The notes under the pieces are model-generated. The model saw only the letters and a list, made by a program, of their open reading frames with translations, was not told where the DNA came from and ran no database searches. Below, piece after piece: positions 48,297 to 58,423 of a stretch of 64,000 nucleotides of DNA (position 1 is the stretch's first letter; each line of letters opens with the position of its first letter). The translations under genes and the position numbers were made by a program. Source of the stretch: Lutimaribacter pacificus (GTDB taxonomy: Bacteria; Pseudomonadota; Alphaproteobacteria; Rhodobacterales; Rhodobacteraceae); contig NZ_FQZZ01000003.1 in assembly GCF_900142185.1 (NCBI RefSeq), positions 186,001-250,000 of the forward strand, given 5' to 3'.

Positions 48297-49475
48297 ATGC
48301 AGGTCGAAACACTGATCCTTGGCGCCGGGGCCGCAGGGCTGATGTGCGCAGCCCTTGCCGGGCCGGGCACGCTGGTGATCGACCATGCAAAGGCCCCGGG
48401 CGAGAAAATCCGCATCTCGGGTGGCGGGCGGTGCAACTTCACCAACCTGCATTGCGACGCGTCGGCCTTTCTGGGCGCGAACCCGCATTTCCCGAAATCG
48501 GCGCTGGCCCGCTATACCCAGTGGGATTTCATCGGGCTGGTCGACCGTCACCGCATCGCCTGGCACGAAAAGACGCTGGGCCAGCTTTTCTGCGACGACA
48601 GCGCACGCCAGATCGTGCAGATGCTGCTGGACGAAACCCGCGCCGCCGGGGCCGGGTTGTGGCTGGAAACCGCGCTGGCCGACCTGTCCCATGACGGCAA
48701 CCGCTTTACCGCCACGCTCGACCGGCAGGGCAAGCGGCACCGCATAGCGGCGCGCAACCTCGTCCTTGCCACCGGCGGCAAGTCGATCCCGAAAATGGGC
48801 GCGACCGGGCTGGCCTATGACATCGCGCGGCAATTCGGCCACGCGGTCACCGAAACCCGCCCCGCGCTGGTGCCCTTCACCTTTTCCGACACGCGCTTCA
48901 AGCCGCTGGCAGGCACCGCCCTGCCGGTGCGCGCAACGGCCGGGGCCGGATCGTTCGACGAGGCCGCGCTCTTTACCCATCGCGGATTGTCCGGCCCGGC
49001 GATCCTGCAAATCAGTTCCTACTGGCGCGAGGGCGAGGAAATCGCCCTGAACCTCGACCCCGATGGCCGGCTATACGACAGCCTGCGCACCGAGCGGCAG
49101 GCACAGGGGCGGCGCAACCTGACCACGGTGCTGGCGCAACACCTGCCCGCCCGGCTGGTCGAGTTCCTTGCCCCGCAACTCGGCCTCGCGGGCAACCTTG
49201 CCGACCAGTCCGACGCCCGGCTGTCCGAAATCGTCGCCGCGCTCGGCGACTGGCGCCTCAAGCCCACCGCGACCGAGGGCTACCGCACCGCCGAGGTCAC
49301 GCTGGGCGGCATCGCCACCGACCGGCTCGACAGCCGCAGCATGATGTCGCGCGACGTGCCGGGATTGTATGTGATCGGCGAGGCGGTGGATGTCACCGGC
49401 TGGCTGGGCGGCTACAATTTCCAGTGGGCATGGTCCTCGGGCGTGGCCGCCGGGCGGGCCATCGCCGCCGGTTAA
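48297..49475 (+). CDS. HI0933/BaiN family flavoprotein
   Basis: A 392-residue FAD protein of the HI0933-like (BaiN/RdsA) family. The N-terminal dinucleotide loop is LILGAGAAGLMCAA, and the family signature is KIRISGGGRCNFTN. LATGGKSIPKMGATG and the C-terminal GLYVIGEAVDVTGWLGGYNFQWAWSSG complete the FAD fold. The reaction is unproven for most members. It is the only plus-strand gene between recN and mraZ. It is divergent from ectD and ends 206 bases before the murD 3' end. The start at 48297 gives the Rossmann fold directly. Confidence 0.9.
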   Translation: MQVETLILGAGAAGLMCAALAGPGTLVIDHAKAPGEKIRISGGGRCNFTNLHCDASAFLGANPHFPKSALARYTQWDFIGLVDRHRIAWHEKTLGQLFCDDSARQIVQMLLDETRAAGAGLWLETALADLSHDGNRFTATLDRQGKRHRIAARNLVLATGGKSIPKMGATGLAYDIARQFGHAVTETRPALVPFTFSDTRFKPLAGTALPVRATAGAGSFDEAALFTHRGLSGPAILQISSYWREGEEIALNLDPDGRLYDSLRTERQAQGRRNLTTVLAQHLPARLVEFLAPQLGLAGNLADQSDARLSEIVAALGDWRLKPTATEGYRTAEVTLGGIATDRLDSRSMMSRDVPGLYVIGEAVDVTGWLGGYNFQWAWSSGVAAGRAIAAG

Positions 49476-49478
49476 CGG

Positions 49479-49666
49479 CCGCGCGGTTTCGGGACAAAAC
49501 CGCGCGGTTTTGTCCGATCGGACGCGAAACGGTGAAAATCGGCGGCTCAAACGGCGCAAACCCGTTAACCCATTGTCAGGAACCGCGCGGCACGCGCCAC
49601 GAACCGCGCGGTTTATGTTAACCCCCGATAAGGAACCGCGCGATTTCCGGCCCCGACCGCGCGGTT
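49479..49666. repeat. Cluster of six AACCGCGCGGTT palindromes
   Basis: Six copies of the palindrome (A)ACCGCGCGGTT lie in 190 bases of the convergent gap between the BaiN-type gene and murD. Cores CCGCGCGG are at 49479, 49500, 49583, 49604 and 49657, and one diverged copy is at 49636 (AACCGCGCGATT). The second copy is the centre of a perfect 24-base palindrome at 49492-49515. Four GTTAAC hexamers are interspersed (49471, 49564, 49617, 49664). Confidence 0.85.
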
Positions 49667-49681
49667 AACGCGCCGCACGCC

Positions 49682-51085
49682 CTATTGGCCCAGCGCGGCC
49701 TTGACGCAGGCGATGAAATCCTCGCCGCGTTTTTCGAAATTGTCGTACTGGTCGAAACTCGCCGCCGCCGGCGCCAGCAGCACCACCTCGCCCGGCTGGG
49801 CCTCGGCCACCGCGGCCTCCACCGCGCGCGCCATCGTGGTGCAGGTCTCGGCCTCGACGCCGGAAAGCTGCATGGCGAACCCCGCCGCCTCGCGCCCGAT
49901 GACGTAAGCCTTGGCGACATGCGGCAGGCCCGGTTTCAGCCCGGCCAGCCCGCCCTCTTTCTCAAGCCCGCCGCAGATCCAGCGGATGCGGTCAAAGGCC
50001 AGCAGCGCCTTGAGCGCGGAATCCACGTTCGTCGCCTTGGAATCGTTGACGAAATGCACGCCGTTCGCTTCGGCGATCAACTGGCTGCGATGCGGCAGAC
50101 CGCCAAAGGAATGCAGGCCCTGCTCGATCAGCCTGGGCGCCACACCCATGCAGCGCAGCACCGCGTAGGCGGCACAGGCGTTCTGGTGGTTATGCGCGCC
50201 CGGCAGGCCCTTGATCGCGCGCAGGTCGATCGCCGCCACCTGCCGCCCCTTGCGCCATTCGGCCAGGAACCCCTTGCGGGCAAAGACCTGCCAGCCGGGG
50301 CCCGACAGCTTGCGCGCGGCGCTGACGCGGATCACCCGGTCGTCGCCCGGCCCCTCGGACATCTGGTTGGCCAGGTATTGCCCCTCGATCTCGTCCACAC
50401 CGATCACCGCCCGATCCGGCCCGCCCTCGGCAAAGAGCCGCCGCTTGGCCGCGAAATAACCGCCCATGCCGCCGTGCCGATCCAGGTGATCGGGCGACAG
50501 GTTGGTGAAAACCGCGATATCGGGCGTCAGCGCGCGCGCCAGGTCGGTCTGGTAGCTCGATAATTCCAGCACCACCGCGCCACCGTCGCCCGGCATGTCG
50601 ATATCCAGCACCCCGCGCCCGATGTTGCCGGCCAGCTCGCTGTCGCGCCCGGCCACCTGCAGCAGGTGGTGAATCAGCGCGGCGGTGGTGGATTTCCCGT
50701 TCGATCCGGTCACCGCGATCACCCGCGGCGGGCTGTCGAAACGGTCGAACCCGGCCCCCGCGAAGGACCGGAAGAACAGACCGATATCGTTGTCCACGGG
50801 CACCCCCGCCTCCCACGCGGCGGCGATCACCGGGTTGGGTTCGGGATAGAGATGCGGGATGCCGGGGCTGACGATCAGGCTGGCCACGTCGTCGAAGGCG
50901 CCCGCGCCGGTCAGGTCGCGCAGGGCAAAGCCCTCGGCCCCGGCGGCCTCGCGGGCGGCGGGGTTGTCGTCCCAGCAGACCGGCGTCGCGCCGCCCGCCC
51001 GCAGCGCCCGCGCCGCCGACAGGCCCGAGCGTCCCAGCCCCAGCACCGCCACCACCCGGCCATCGACACCCTGCACCGCTATCAT
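49682..51085 (-). CDS. murD: UDP-N-acetylmuramoyl-L-alanine-D-glutamate ligase
   Basis: A 467-residue Mur ligase that adds D-Glu. The N-terminal segment [16 protein letters not shown], the P-loop [19 protein letters not shown] near 115, and the late [23 protein letters not shown] (the SPAxxSxDxFxxxxxRGxxF motif) are MurD-specific. It lies 142 bases downstream of mraY, and a palindrome cluster follows it. Confidence 0.97.
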   Translation of the reverse strand: MIAVQGVDGRVVAVLGLGRSGLSAARALRAGGATPVCWDDNPAAREAAGAEGFALRDLTGAGAFDDVASLIVSPGIPHLYPEPNPVIAAAWEAGVPVDNDIGLFFRSFAGAGFDRFDSPPRVIAVTGSNGKSTTAALIHHLLQVAGRDSELAGNIGRGVLDIDMPGDGGAVVLELSSYQTDLARALTPDIAVFTNLSPDHLDRHGGMGGYFAAKRRLFAEGGPDRAVIGVDEIEGQYLANQMSEGPGDDRVIRVSAARKLSGPGWQVFARKGFLAEWRKGRQVAAIDLRAIKGLPGAHNHQNACAAYAVLRCMGVAPRLIEQGLHSFGGLPHRSQLIAEANGVHFVNDSKATNVDSALKALLAFDRIRWICGGLEKEGGLAGLKPGLPHVAKAYVIGREAAGFAMQLSGVEAETCTTMARAVEAAVAEAQPGEVVLLAPAAASFDQYDNFEKRGEDFIACVKAALGQ

Positions 51086-51167
51086 CGCGCGCCCCCATCC
51101 TTTGCGTTGCCGGAATCGCTAGCCGATCCCGGCGCACAAGGCCAGAGCGGTGTGCCCCGCCCCTGCT

Positions 51168-51200
51168 TCATCTTGCCTGAAATACTCCGGGTCAGCGCCC
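51168..51200 (+). repeat. Intergenic repeat motif, copy 3
   Basis: TTCATCTTGCCTGAAATACT and a following CCGGG lie in the murD-mraY gap, followed by a G/C-rich GCGCCCCCGG stretch. It has 18 of 20 or better identity to the copy at 8217 across TTCATCTTGCC-GAAATACT. Confidence 0.55.
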
Positions 51201-51227
51201 CCGGATGACCGCCCCCAACCCTTCGGG

Positions 51228-52310
51228 TCAGCGCACCTTGAGCGTGGCCAGCCCGATCATCGCCAGGATCAGCGCGATGATCCAGAACCGGATCACGATC
51301 TGCGGTTCGGACCAGCCCTTTTTCTCGTAATGGTGATGGATCGGGGCCATCAGGAACACCCGCTTGCCGGTGCGCTTGAAATAGGCGACCTGGATGATCA
51401 CGCTCAGCGCCTCGACCACGAACAGCCCGCCGACGATGGCCAGCACGATCTCGTGCTTGGTGGCCACGGCAATCGCACCCAGCGCGCCGCCAAGGGCAAG
51501 GCTGCCGGTATCGCCCATGAACACCGCCGCGGGCGGGGCGTTGTACCACAGGAACCCCAGTCCCCCGCCGATCAGCCCGGCGACGAAGACCAGGATTTCA
51601 CCCGTGCCCGGCACGTAATGCACATCCAGGTATTCGGTAAAGTCGACGCGGCCCACCGCGTAGGCGATGATGCCGAAGGTGCCGGCGGCGATCATCACCG
51701 GCATGATCGCCAGCCCGTCCAGCCCGTCGGTCAGGTTCACCGCGTTGGCCGCGCCGACGATCACGATCATCGCGAAGGGGATGAACAGCACACCGAGATA
51801 GAGCAGCGTTTCCTTGAACACCGGGAAGGCCAGGTAATTCGACAGCGGATCGGGATGATACATCGCCGCCCACCAGCCCGCGATACCGGCAATCACGAAG
51901 CCCAGCCCCAGCCGCGTCTTTCCCGACACGCCCTTGGTGTTCTGCTTGCTGACCTTGGCGTAATCGTCGGCAAAGCCGATCAGCCCGTAGCTCATGGTGA
52001 CGAACAGCACCATCCAGACGAAGGGGTTGTCCAGCCGCGCCCAGAGCAGCGTCGCCGTCAGCACCGCGCCGACGATCAGCAGCCCGCCCATCGTGGGCGT
52101 GCCGGCCTTGACGAAATGGCCCTCGGGGCCATCGTCGCGGATCGGCTGCCCCTTGCCCTGCCGTTTGCGCAGCACGTCGATCAGCGGGCGGCCGAACAGG
52201 AACCCGAACAACAGCGCGGTCAGGAAGGCGCCGCCCGAGCGGAAGGTGATATAGCGAAACAGGTTGAAGAAATCGCCCCCGTCCGAAAGCCCGGTCAACC
52301 AATACAGCAT
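51228..52310 (-). CDS. mraY: Phospho-N-acetylmuramoyl-pentapeptide transferase MraY
   Basis: A 360-residue polytopic membrane enzyme that makes lipid I from UDP-MurNAc-pentapeptide and undecaprenyl phosphate. Conserved segments are [19 protein letters not shown] with the Asp pair, [13 protein letters not shown], and [19 protein letters not shown] near the end. It starts directly after the murF stop. Confidence 0.98.
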   Translation of the reverse strand: MLYWLTGLSDGGDFFNLFRYITFRSGGAFLTALLFGFLFGRPLIDVLRKRQGKGQPIRDDGPEGHFVKAGTPTMGGLLIVGAVLTATLLWARLDNPFVWMVLFVTMSYGLIGFADDYAKVSKQNTKGVSGKTRLGLGFVIAGIAGWWAAMYHPDPLSNYLAFPVFKETLLYLGVLFIPFAMIVIVGAANAVNLTDGLDGLAIMPVMIAAGTFGIIAYAVGRVDFTEYLDVHYVPGTGEILVFVAGLIGGGLGFLWYNAPPAAVFMGDTGSLALGGALGAIAVATKHEIVLAIVGGLFVVEALSVIIQVAYFKRTGKRVFLMAPIHHHYEKKGWSEPQIVIRFWIIALILAMIGLATLKVR

Positions 52311-53762
52311 TCAGCCTGTCCCTTTTTCCGATGAGCGCGCGCTTTGGCCCAGTTTGCGCAGCGCGTCAACAACAAGCGACACGCGGCTGCCCTTGGAGCC
52401 CTTGACCAGAACCACGTCGCCCGCATCGACAAGGTGCCGCACGCGGGCGACCATCTGTTCGGCCTGCTCCTGCCATTCGCCGCGCAGCCGGTCGGGCAGC
52501 GCGTTGTGCAGGTGGCGCATCAGCGGGCCGACGCAATGCACGCGGTCCAGTTGCGCCATCCAGGGCAGACCGGCCAGATCGGCGTGCATGGCGATCTCGT
52601 CGGGGCCCAGTTCCAGCATGTCGCCCAGGATTGCGATGCGGCGACCGCGCGACACGCGGCCCTTGCCATCGTCGGTGCGCGCGGCGGCCAGCACCTCGAA
52701 GGCGGCGACCATCGAGGTGGGATTGGCATTGAAGGCGTCGTCGATCAGCTCGAAGGTCTGGTCCTCCTCGACCGCGTCCAGCGCGATGCGTTCGCGTGCG
52801 CCACGGCCCGCGGGCGGTGCCCAGCGCGCGATATCCGCCGCCGCCAGCCCGCAATCGAGCCCCAGCGCATCGACCACCGCGATCACGCCCATGCCGTTGA
52901 CGGCGAAATGCCGGCCCGCGGCGCGGACCTTGAACAGCACCGGCATGTCGCCCGCCTGCCCCTGCACGACGGTTGTGGTGTCGAGCAGCGTGATCTTTTC
53001 GGCGCGGTGATCGTTCTGCGGCCCCTCGCCGAACAGCGAGACGCGCGCGCCATTGGCGCGGGCGCGGTCCTGCAGGATGGCGCTGGTCGAAATATCGCCG
53101 TTCAGCACCGCCACGCCGCCCGGTTCCAGCCCGTCGGCGATGCTGGCCTTTTCCCGCGCGATCCCTTCGAGGCTGTCGAACGCCTCCAGATGCGCGGCGG
53201 CGACGGTGGTGACCATGACAACGTGGGGCCGCGCGAGTTGCGACAGCGGCGCGATCTCGCCGGGGTGGTTCATGCCGATCTCGATCACCGCGAAATCGGT
53301 ATCGGCCGGCATCCGCGCCAACGTCAGCGGCACGCCCCAGTGGTTGTTGTAGGATGCCTCGGCGGCATGGGTGCGGCCCTGCCCCGACAGCACGGTGCGC
53401 AGCATTTCCTTGGTCGAGGTCTTGCCGACCGAGCCGGTGATGCCGATCACCCGCGCGTCCGAGCGCGCGCGCGCCGCGCGGCCCAGATCCTCAAGCCCCT
53501 TCAGCACATCGGGCACGATCAGCAGCGGCGCGTCCGGCGCCACCCCCTCGGGCACGTGCGACACCAGCGCCGCCGCCGCGCCCTTGTCCAGCGCCTGCGC
53601 GACGAAATCGTGCCCGTCGCGCGCCGCCTTGAGCGCGACGAACAGATCGCCGGGGCGGATCGTGCGGGTGTCGATCGACACGCCGTTTGCCTGCCAGTCC
53701 GCCGTGGCGGTGCCGCCGGTGGCGCCTGCGGCCCCGGCCGCGGTCCAGAGCGGCGCGGTCAT
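52311..53762 (-). CDS. murF: UDP-MurNAc-tripeptide-D-alanyl-D-alanine ligase
   Basis: A 483-residue Mur ligase that adds D-Ala-D-Ala to UDP-MurNAc-tripeptide. The P-loop is GITGSVGKTSTKEMLRTVL, followed by SYNNHWGVPLTLARMP, which is typical of MurF. It overlaps murE by four bases (ATGA) and its stop abuts the mraY start. Confidence 0.97.
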   Translation of the reverse strand: MTAPLWTAAGAAGATGGTATADWQANGVSIDTRTIRPGDLFVALKAARDGHDFVAQALDKGAAAALVSHVPEGVAPDAPLLIVPDVLKGLEDLGRAARARSDARVIGITGSVGKTSTKEMLRTVLSGQGRTHAAEASYNNHWGVPLTLARMPADTDFAVIEIGMNHPGEIAPLSQLARPHVVMVTTVAAAHLEAFDSLEGIAREKASIADGLEPGGVAVLNGDISTSAILQDRARANGARVSLFGEGPQNDHRAEKITLLDTTTVVQGQAGDMPVLFKVRAAGRHFAVNGMGVIAVVDALGLDCGLAAADIARWAPPAGRGARERIALDAVEEDQTFELIDDAFNANPTSMVAAFEVLAAARTDDGKGRVSRGRRIAILGDMLELGPDEIAMHADLAGLPWMAQLDRVHCVGPLMRHLHNALPDRLRGEWQEQAEQMVARVRHLVDAGDVVLVKGSKGSRVSLVVDALRKLGQSARSSEKGTG

Positions 53763-55261
53763 GGTATCCTCCCGTCCAGGGCGGCCACGGCCACGCTGGC
53801 CTGTTCGGCGTCGTTGAAGGGATAGACGGTATCGCCCACCACCTGCCCGGTTTCGTGTCCCTTGCCGCAGACCAGCAGCGCGTCGCCCGGCTGCAGCGCA
53901 TCGACGCCGCGCAGGATCGCCTCGGCCCGGTCGCCCACCTCGGTCGCGCGATCGGCCCCGCCGGCGGCCACCACACCCGCCATCACGGCGGCGCGGATGG
54001 CGGCGGGGTCTTCGCTGCGGGGGTTGTCGTCGGTCACGATCACAAGGTCAGCGTGCTCTGCCGCCGCCCGCCCCATCAGCGGGCGCTTGGTGGTGTCGCG
54101 GTCGCCCCCCGCGCCGACGATGGCGATCAGCCGGCCCATAACATGCGGGCGCAGCGCGCGGATGGCGGTGGCCACCGCGTCGGGCGTGTGGGCGTAGTCG
54201 ACAAAGACCGCCGCCCCGTTGCCGCGCGTAGCCGCCAGTTGCATCCGCCCCGGCACGGTTTCCAGTTGCGGCAGGACGTTGAACACCGCCTCGGGCTCGG
54301 CCCCGGCGGCGATGGCTAGGCCGGCGGCGATGGCCACGTTCTCGGCCTGGAACCCGCCGATCAGCGGCAGGCGCAGCAGGTGCACCTCGCCCTGCCAGGC
54401 AAAGCGCAGTTGCTGGCCGGTGGCGTCGAACCGCTGGGCCTGCAGTTCAAGGTCCATGCCCGGCTGGCGACCGACGCGGATGACCTGCTGGCCGCGATCC
54501 TCGGCGATGCGGGCGACCTGCGGGCCGCGCGGGTCGTCCATGTTGATGACGGCGGTGCCGTCCTCGGGCAGCACCCGGTCGAACAGCCCGGCCTTGGCGG
54601 CGAAATAGTCGTCCAGCGTGGCGTGGTAATCCAGGTGGTCCTGGCTGAAATTCGTGAATCCCGCCGCGCGCAGGTGCACGCCATCCAGCCGTTTCTGGTC
54701 GAGCCCGTGGCTGGACGCCTCCATCGCGGCATGGGTGATACCGGCCCGCGCGCAGTGCGCGAGCGTCCGGTGCAGCGTGATCGGGTCGGGCGTGGTATGG
54801 GCCAGCGGCGCGGTAAAGGCGCCCTCGACGCCGGTGGTGCCGAGGTTCACCGCCTCGAGCCCCAGCGCGATCCAGATCTGCCGGGCGAAGGTGGAAACGG
54901 ATGTCTTGCCGTTGGTGCCGGTGACCGCCGCCATCGTCGCGGGCTGCGCGCCGAACCACAGCGCGGCGGTGCAGGCCAGCGCCTGGCGCGGGTCTTCGGC
55001 CACGACCAGCGCGGCATCGTGGGCGTCGATCTCATCGGCAGCGATGCGCGCGCCTGCCGCGTCGGTCAGCACGGCCACCGCCCCCATGCGCAGCGCATAC
55101 CGGATGAACTCGGCCCCGTGCACGCGGCTGCCGGGCATGGCGGCGAACAGGAACCCCTCTTTCACCTCGCGGCTGTCGACGGCCAGCCCGGTGATCGCCA
55201 CCTCGCGCCCGCCGGCGGCGGTCAGTCCCAGCTCTGCCAGTGTCTTTGTCTGCCCGCCCAT
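53759..55261 (-). CDS. murE: UDP-MurNAc-L-Ala-D-Glu-meso-diaminopimelate ligase
   Basis: A 500-residue Mur ligase that adds the third stem residue. The P-loop is GTNGKTSVSTF (115-125). The DNPRSEDP motif predicts meso-diaminopimelate as substrate rather than lysine, as expected for a Gram-negative. The N-terminal AVDSREVKEGFLFAAMPG is the uridine-binding part. It lies between ftsI and murF, with 16 bases to the ftsI stop. Confidence 0.97.
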   Translation of the reverse strand: MGGQTKTLAELGLTAAGGREVAITGLAVDSREVKEGFLFAAMPGSRVHGAEFIRYALRMGAVAVLTDAAGARIAADEIDAHDAALVVAEDPRQALACTAALWFGAQPATMAAVTGTNGKTSVSTFARQIWIALGLEAVNLGTTGVEGAFTAPLAHTTPDPITLHRTLAHCARAGITHAAMEASSHGLDQKRLDGVHLRAAGFTNFSQDHLDYHATLDDYFAAKAGLFDRVLPEDGTAVINMDDPRGPQVARIAEDRGQQVIRVGRQPGMDLELQAQRFDATGQQLRFAWQGEVHLLRLPLIGGFQAENVAIAAGLAIAAGAEPEAVFNVLPQLETVPGRMQLAATRGNGAAVFVDYAHTPDAVATAIRALRPHVMGRLIAIVGAGGDRDTTKRPLMGRAAAEHADLVIVTDDNPRSEDPAAIRAAVMAGVVAAGGADRATEVGDRAEAILRGVDALQPGDALLVCGKGHETGQVVGDTVYPFNDAEQASVAVAALDGRIP

Positions 55262-55277
55262 TCGCGCTCCGCCCGAT

Positions 55278-57068
55278 CTACTGCGATGAAGATGTGAGCG
55301 TTATATCAGCGAGCGTGCCGGGTTCAATCTCGGGGCGGAGACCCAGAAGGGGTGCGACGCGACGGATCATTTCGGCCGCCACCGGCACCGCCGTCCAGCC
55401 TGCGGTGCGGCGCGGTTCGTCGCCGCTGGTTTCCACCGGCTCGTCCAGCGTGACGACCAGCACGTATTTGGGATCGTGGGCGGGGAACAACGACGCGAAG
55501 GTGGCGATCACCTTGTCGTCGTAATAGCCGCGACCGTTTTCCCTTGGCTTGTCGGCGGTACCGGTCTTGCCCGCCACGGCATAGCCCGGCACCTCGCCGA
55601 AGCTGGCGGTGCCCTCGGTCACGACCTTGCGCAGCATCTCGCGGCTGGTGGCGGCGACCTGCTGCGACATCACGCGGGGGCCGTATTGCGGGCCGTCCTT
55701 CTTCAGCAGCGTGGGCGCGACATAGGTGCCGCCATTGGCGATCGCGGCATAGCCCGCCGCCAGGTGCAGCGGCGTGGCCGACAGCCCGTGACCGTAGGAA
55801 ATCGTCATGGTGCTGAGTTCGGACCATTTCGGCGGCAACAGCGGCTGCCCGCCGGTGGCCTCGACCATTTCCAGCGGGGTCGGCTCGAAAAAGCCGAGGC
55901 CGCGCAGGAACGCCTGTTGCCGGTCGATGCCGATCATCTGCGCGATCCGCGCGGTGCCGATATTCGAGGATTTGACGATCACCTTGCTGACGCTCAGCTC
56001 CGGCCCGTAATTGTGGAAATCGCGGATGCGGTGCCGGCCCCAGCGCAGAGGCCCCTTGGTGTCGATCATGGTCGAGGCGTTGACCAGCCCCAGCTCCATC
56101 GCCTGCGCGACGGTGAATATCTTGAAGGTCGAGCCGAGTTCGTACACACCCTGCACCGCGCGGTTGAACAGCGGGCTGTCGCTCGGGCTTCCTTCCGTCG
56201 GCGGGCGGGGGCGGTCGTTGGGGTCGAAATCGGGCAGGCTGACAAGGCTGATCACCTCGCCGCTATGCACGTCCATCAGCACCGCCGCCGCGCCCTTGGC
56301 GTTCATCAGGCGCATCCCGCCGTAAAGCACCTGCTCGGCCGCGGCCTGCACCGACAGGTCGAGCGACAGCTCCAGCGGCTGACCGCCCCGGGCGGGATCG
56401 CGCAGCAGCTCGTCGTATTTCTTTTCGATGCCGGCGACGCCGATCACCTCGGCGGCGTGCACGCCCTCGCGGCCGAAACTGGCCCCGCCCAGCACATGCG
56501 CGGCCAGCTTGCCATTGGGGTAAAGCCGCATCTCGCGCGGGCCGAACAGCAGGCCGGGTTCGCCGATATCGTGCACCGCCTGCTTTTGCTCGGGGCTGAG
56601 TTTCTTCTTTATCCACAGGAACTTGCGCTTGCCGGTGAAATCCTCGACCAGGTCGGATTCGTCGAGATCGGGAAAGATCGCCGCCAGCGCCCGTGCCGCG
56701 CCCTCGGGGTCGATCATCTGCGGCGGCTGGGCATAAAGCGAATAGGTATCGAGATTGGTCGCCAGCACGCGGCCGCGACGGTCGACGATATCGGCGCGCT
56801 GCGCGATGATCGCGGCACCGGCGGCGCTGGCACGCGGCTCGGACGGTTCCGAGGCGGCCAGATGCCCCATCCGTGCGCCGATCACGCCGAAGGCACAGAA
56901 GAACGCCAGCCCCAGCACCAGCAGCCGCCCCTCGGCGCGGCGGCGGGCGCGGTCGCGCATTTCCTCGTGCCGCAGGCGGATGTTCTCGCGTTCGATGGCG
57001 TCGGGGTTCTCGCCCTTCTGACGTGCGTCCAGAATACGCGCCAGCGGGCGCAGCGGTGTGCGGATCAT
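55278..57068 (-). CDS. ftsI: Septal transpeptidase FtsI (PBP3)
   Basis: A 596-residue class B penicillin-binding protein that cross-links septal peptidoglycan. A cytoplasmic tail of about 47 residues precedes one membrane segment (48-66). The dimerisation domain follows, then the transpeptidase with STFK at 313-316 (nucleophile S313), SSN at 367-369 and KTGT at 501-504. Its start overlaps the ftsL stop by four bases. The ATG at 57068 gives the family N-terminus; the longer frame to 57263 lies inside ftsL. Confidence 0.97.
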   Translation of the reverse strand: MIRTPLRPLARILDARQKGENPDAIERENIRLRHEEMRDRARRRAEGRLLVLGLAFFCAFGVIGARMGHLAASEPSEPRASAAGAAIIAQRADIVDRRGRVLATNLDTYSLYAQPPQMIDPEGAARALAAIFPDLDESDLVEDFTGKRKFLWIKKKLSPEQKQAVHDIGEPGLLFGPREMRLYPNGKLAAHVLGGASFGREGVHAAEVIGVAGIEKKYDELLRDPARGGQPLELSLDLSVQAAAEQVLYGGMRLMNAKGAAAVLMDVHSGEVISLVSLPDFDPNDRPRPPTEGSPSDSPLFNRAVQGVYELGSTFKIFTVAQAMELGLVNASTMIDTKGPLRWGRHRIRDFHNYGPELSVSKVIVKSSNIGTARIAQMIGIDRQQAFLRGLGFFEPTPLEMVEATGGQPLLPPKWSELSTMTISYGHGLSATPLHLAAGYAAIANGGTYVAPTLLKKDGPQYGPRVMSQQVAATSREMLRKVVTEGTASFGEVPGYAVAGKTGTADKPRENGRGYYDDKVIATFASLFPAHDPKYVLVVTLDEPVETSGDEPRRTAGWTAVPVAAEMIRRVAPLLGLRPEIEPGTLADITLTSSSQ

Positions 57069-57424
57069 TCGCCTGCCTCCGTCGCGTTCATGGCCGAGGA
57101 CACCTCGACCGGGTTGGTCACGGGCAACAGCCCCTCGTTCGGGGGATAGGGCACCTGGTCCACGCGCCCGAACTGTTCGGGCATGAAGGGCAGAAGGCCC
57201 AGCTTGTCGAAATTCAGCGTCGCCAGCTCGCGCAGACGGTCGGGCCGGTTCAGATAGGCCCATTCCGCGCGCAGCACCGCAAGGCGCGCGCGGGCCTGGG
57301 CGATGTCGTTCTGCAACGCCTCGCTGCGGGCCAGCGCCTCCTGCGTCTTGTAGTTCTCGTGATAGGCCCAGAAGGCCAGGCCGATCACGGCGCAGGCGGT
57401 CAGGATGGTCAGGATGGATCGCAT
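57065..57424 (-). CDS. ftsL: Cell division protein FtsL
   Basis: A 119-residue bitopic protein with a short N-terminus, one membrane segment at about 4-20 (ILTILTACAVIGLAFWAYH) and a coiled-coil region from about 28 to 65 (QEALARSEALQNDIAQARARLAVLRAEWAYL). It pairs with FtsB and FtsQ in the divisome. Identification rests mainly on size, layout and its place between rsmH and ftsI. Confidence 0.92.
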   Translation of the reverse strand: MRSILTILTACAVIGLAFWAYHENYKTQEALARSEALQNDIAQARARLAVLRAEWAYLNRPDRLRELATLNFDKLGLLPFMPEQFGRVDQVPYPPNEGLLPVTNPVEVSSAMNATEAGE

Positions 57425-57426
57425 GA

Positions 57427-58419
57427 TCAGTGCTCTCCCTTCAGTTGCGGCAGGCCCAGCGCCTTGCGGTCGCTGGTCTTGGGCGCGGCATCGGTGCGGA
57501 TGCCCACGCGCAGCTTGGCGCTGCGGGCGCGGGGGTTTTCGTCAAGCTCCTGCGCATCGGGGCCGATGGCCTTTTTCGTGGGCAGGGTGAATTGCGGCGC
57601 GGCCTGTTCGAGCTGCGGGGCATAGCGGTTGGCGCGCCCGCCGCCGCCCGACCGGTCGGTGAAAAACCGCTTCACGATCCGGTCCTCGATGGAATGGAAG
57701 GTGACCACCGCCAGCTTGCCGCCCGGTCTCAGGGCGCGTTCGGCGGCCTCGAGCCCGGCAAGCAGCTCGCCGTATTCGTCGTTCACCGCCACGCGCAGCG
57801 CCTGGAAGGTGCGGGTCGCCGGGTGGCTTTGCCCCGGTTTCTGGCGCGGCAGGCAGGATTCGACGATCCCGGCCAGTTGCAGCGTGCGGGTGATCGGCGT
57901 CTCGGCGCGGGCGCGCAGGATCGCGCGGGCGATGCGGCGGCTGGCGCGTTCCTCGCCGTAATGGAACAGGATATCGGCCAGTTCGGCCTCGCCCGCGCCG
58001 TTCACGATATCGGCGGCGCTGCGGCCCTGCTGGCTCATCCGCATGTCGAGGGGGCCGTCCTTCATGAAGGAAAAGCCACGTTCGGCGCGGTCGAGCTGCA
58101 TCGAGGAGACGCCGATATCCAGCACCACGCCGTCCAGATCCTGCCCGTATTCGTCGAGACGGGAAAACACGCCCGCGACCATTTCGATCCGGTCGCCATA
58201 GGCCCCGGCCCAACCGGCGGCCATGTCGAAGGCCAGCGGGTCGCGGTCGACGGCGATCACGCGGTCGGCGCCCGCCTCCAGCAGCGCGCGGGTATAGCCG
58301 CCCGCGCCGAAGGTGCCGTCCAGCCAGACGCCCGTGACCGGCGCGATCGCCTGCAGCAACGGCCGCAGCAGAACGGGGATATGGGGGGCGGGATCGGTGG
58401 GAATGGCGGCGGCAGACAT
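57427..58419 (-). CDS. rsmH: 16S rRNA (cytosine-1402-N4)-methyltransferase
   Basis: A 330-residue SAM-dependent methyltransferase (MraW) that modifies C1402 in the ribosomal P site. The opening [15 protein letters not shown], the SAM loop [36 protein letters not shown] and the late [13 protein letters not shown] are the family signatures. It starts four bases after mraZ and ends two bases before ftsL. Confidence 0.97.
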   Translation of the reverse strand: MSAAAIPTDPAPHIPVLLRPLLQAIAPVTGVWLDGTFGAGGYTRALLEAGADRVIAVDRDPLAFDMAAGWAGAYGDRIEMVAGVFSRLDEYGQDLDGVVLDIGVSSMQLDRAERGFSFMKDGPLDMRMSQQGRSAADIVNGAGEAELADILFHYGEERASRRIARAILRARAETPITRTLQLAGIVESCLPRQKPGQSHPATRTFQALRVAVNDEYGELLAGLEAAERALRPGGKLAVVTFHSIEDRIVKRFFTDRSGGGGRANRYAPQLEQAAPQFTLPTKKAIGPDAQELDENPRARSAKLRVGIRTDAAPKTSDRKALGLPQLKGEH

Positions 58420-58423
58420 CGGC

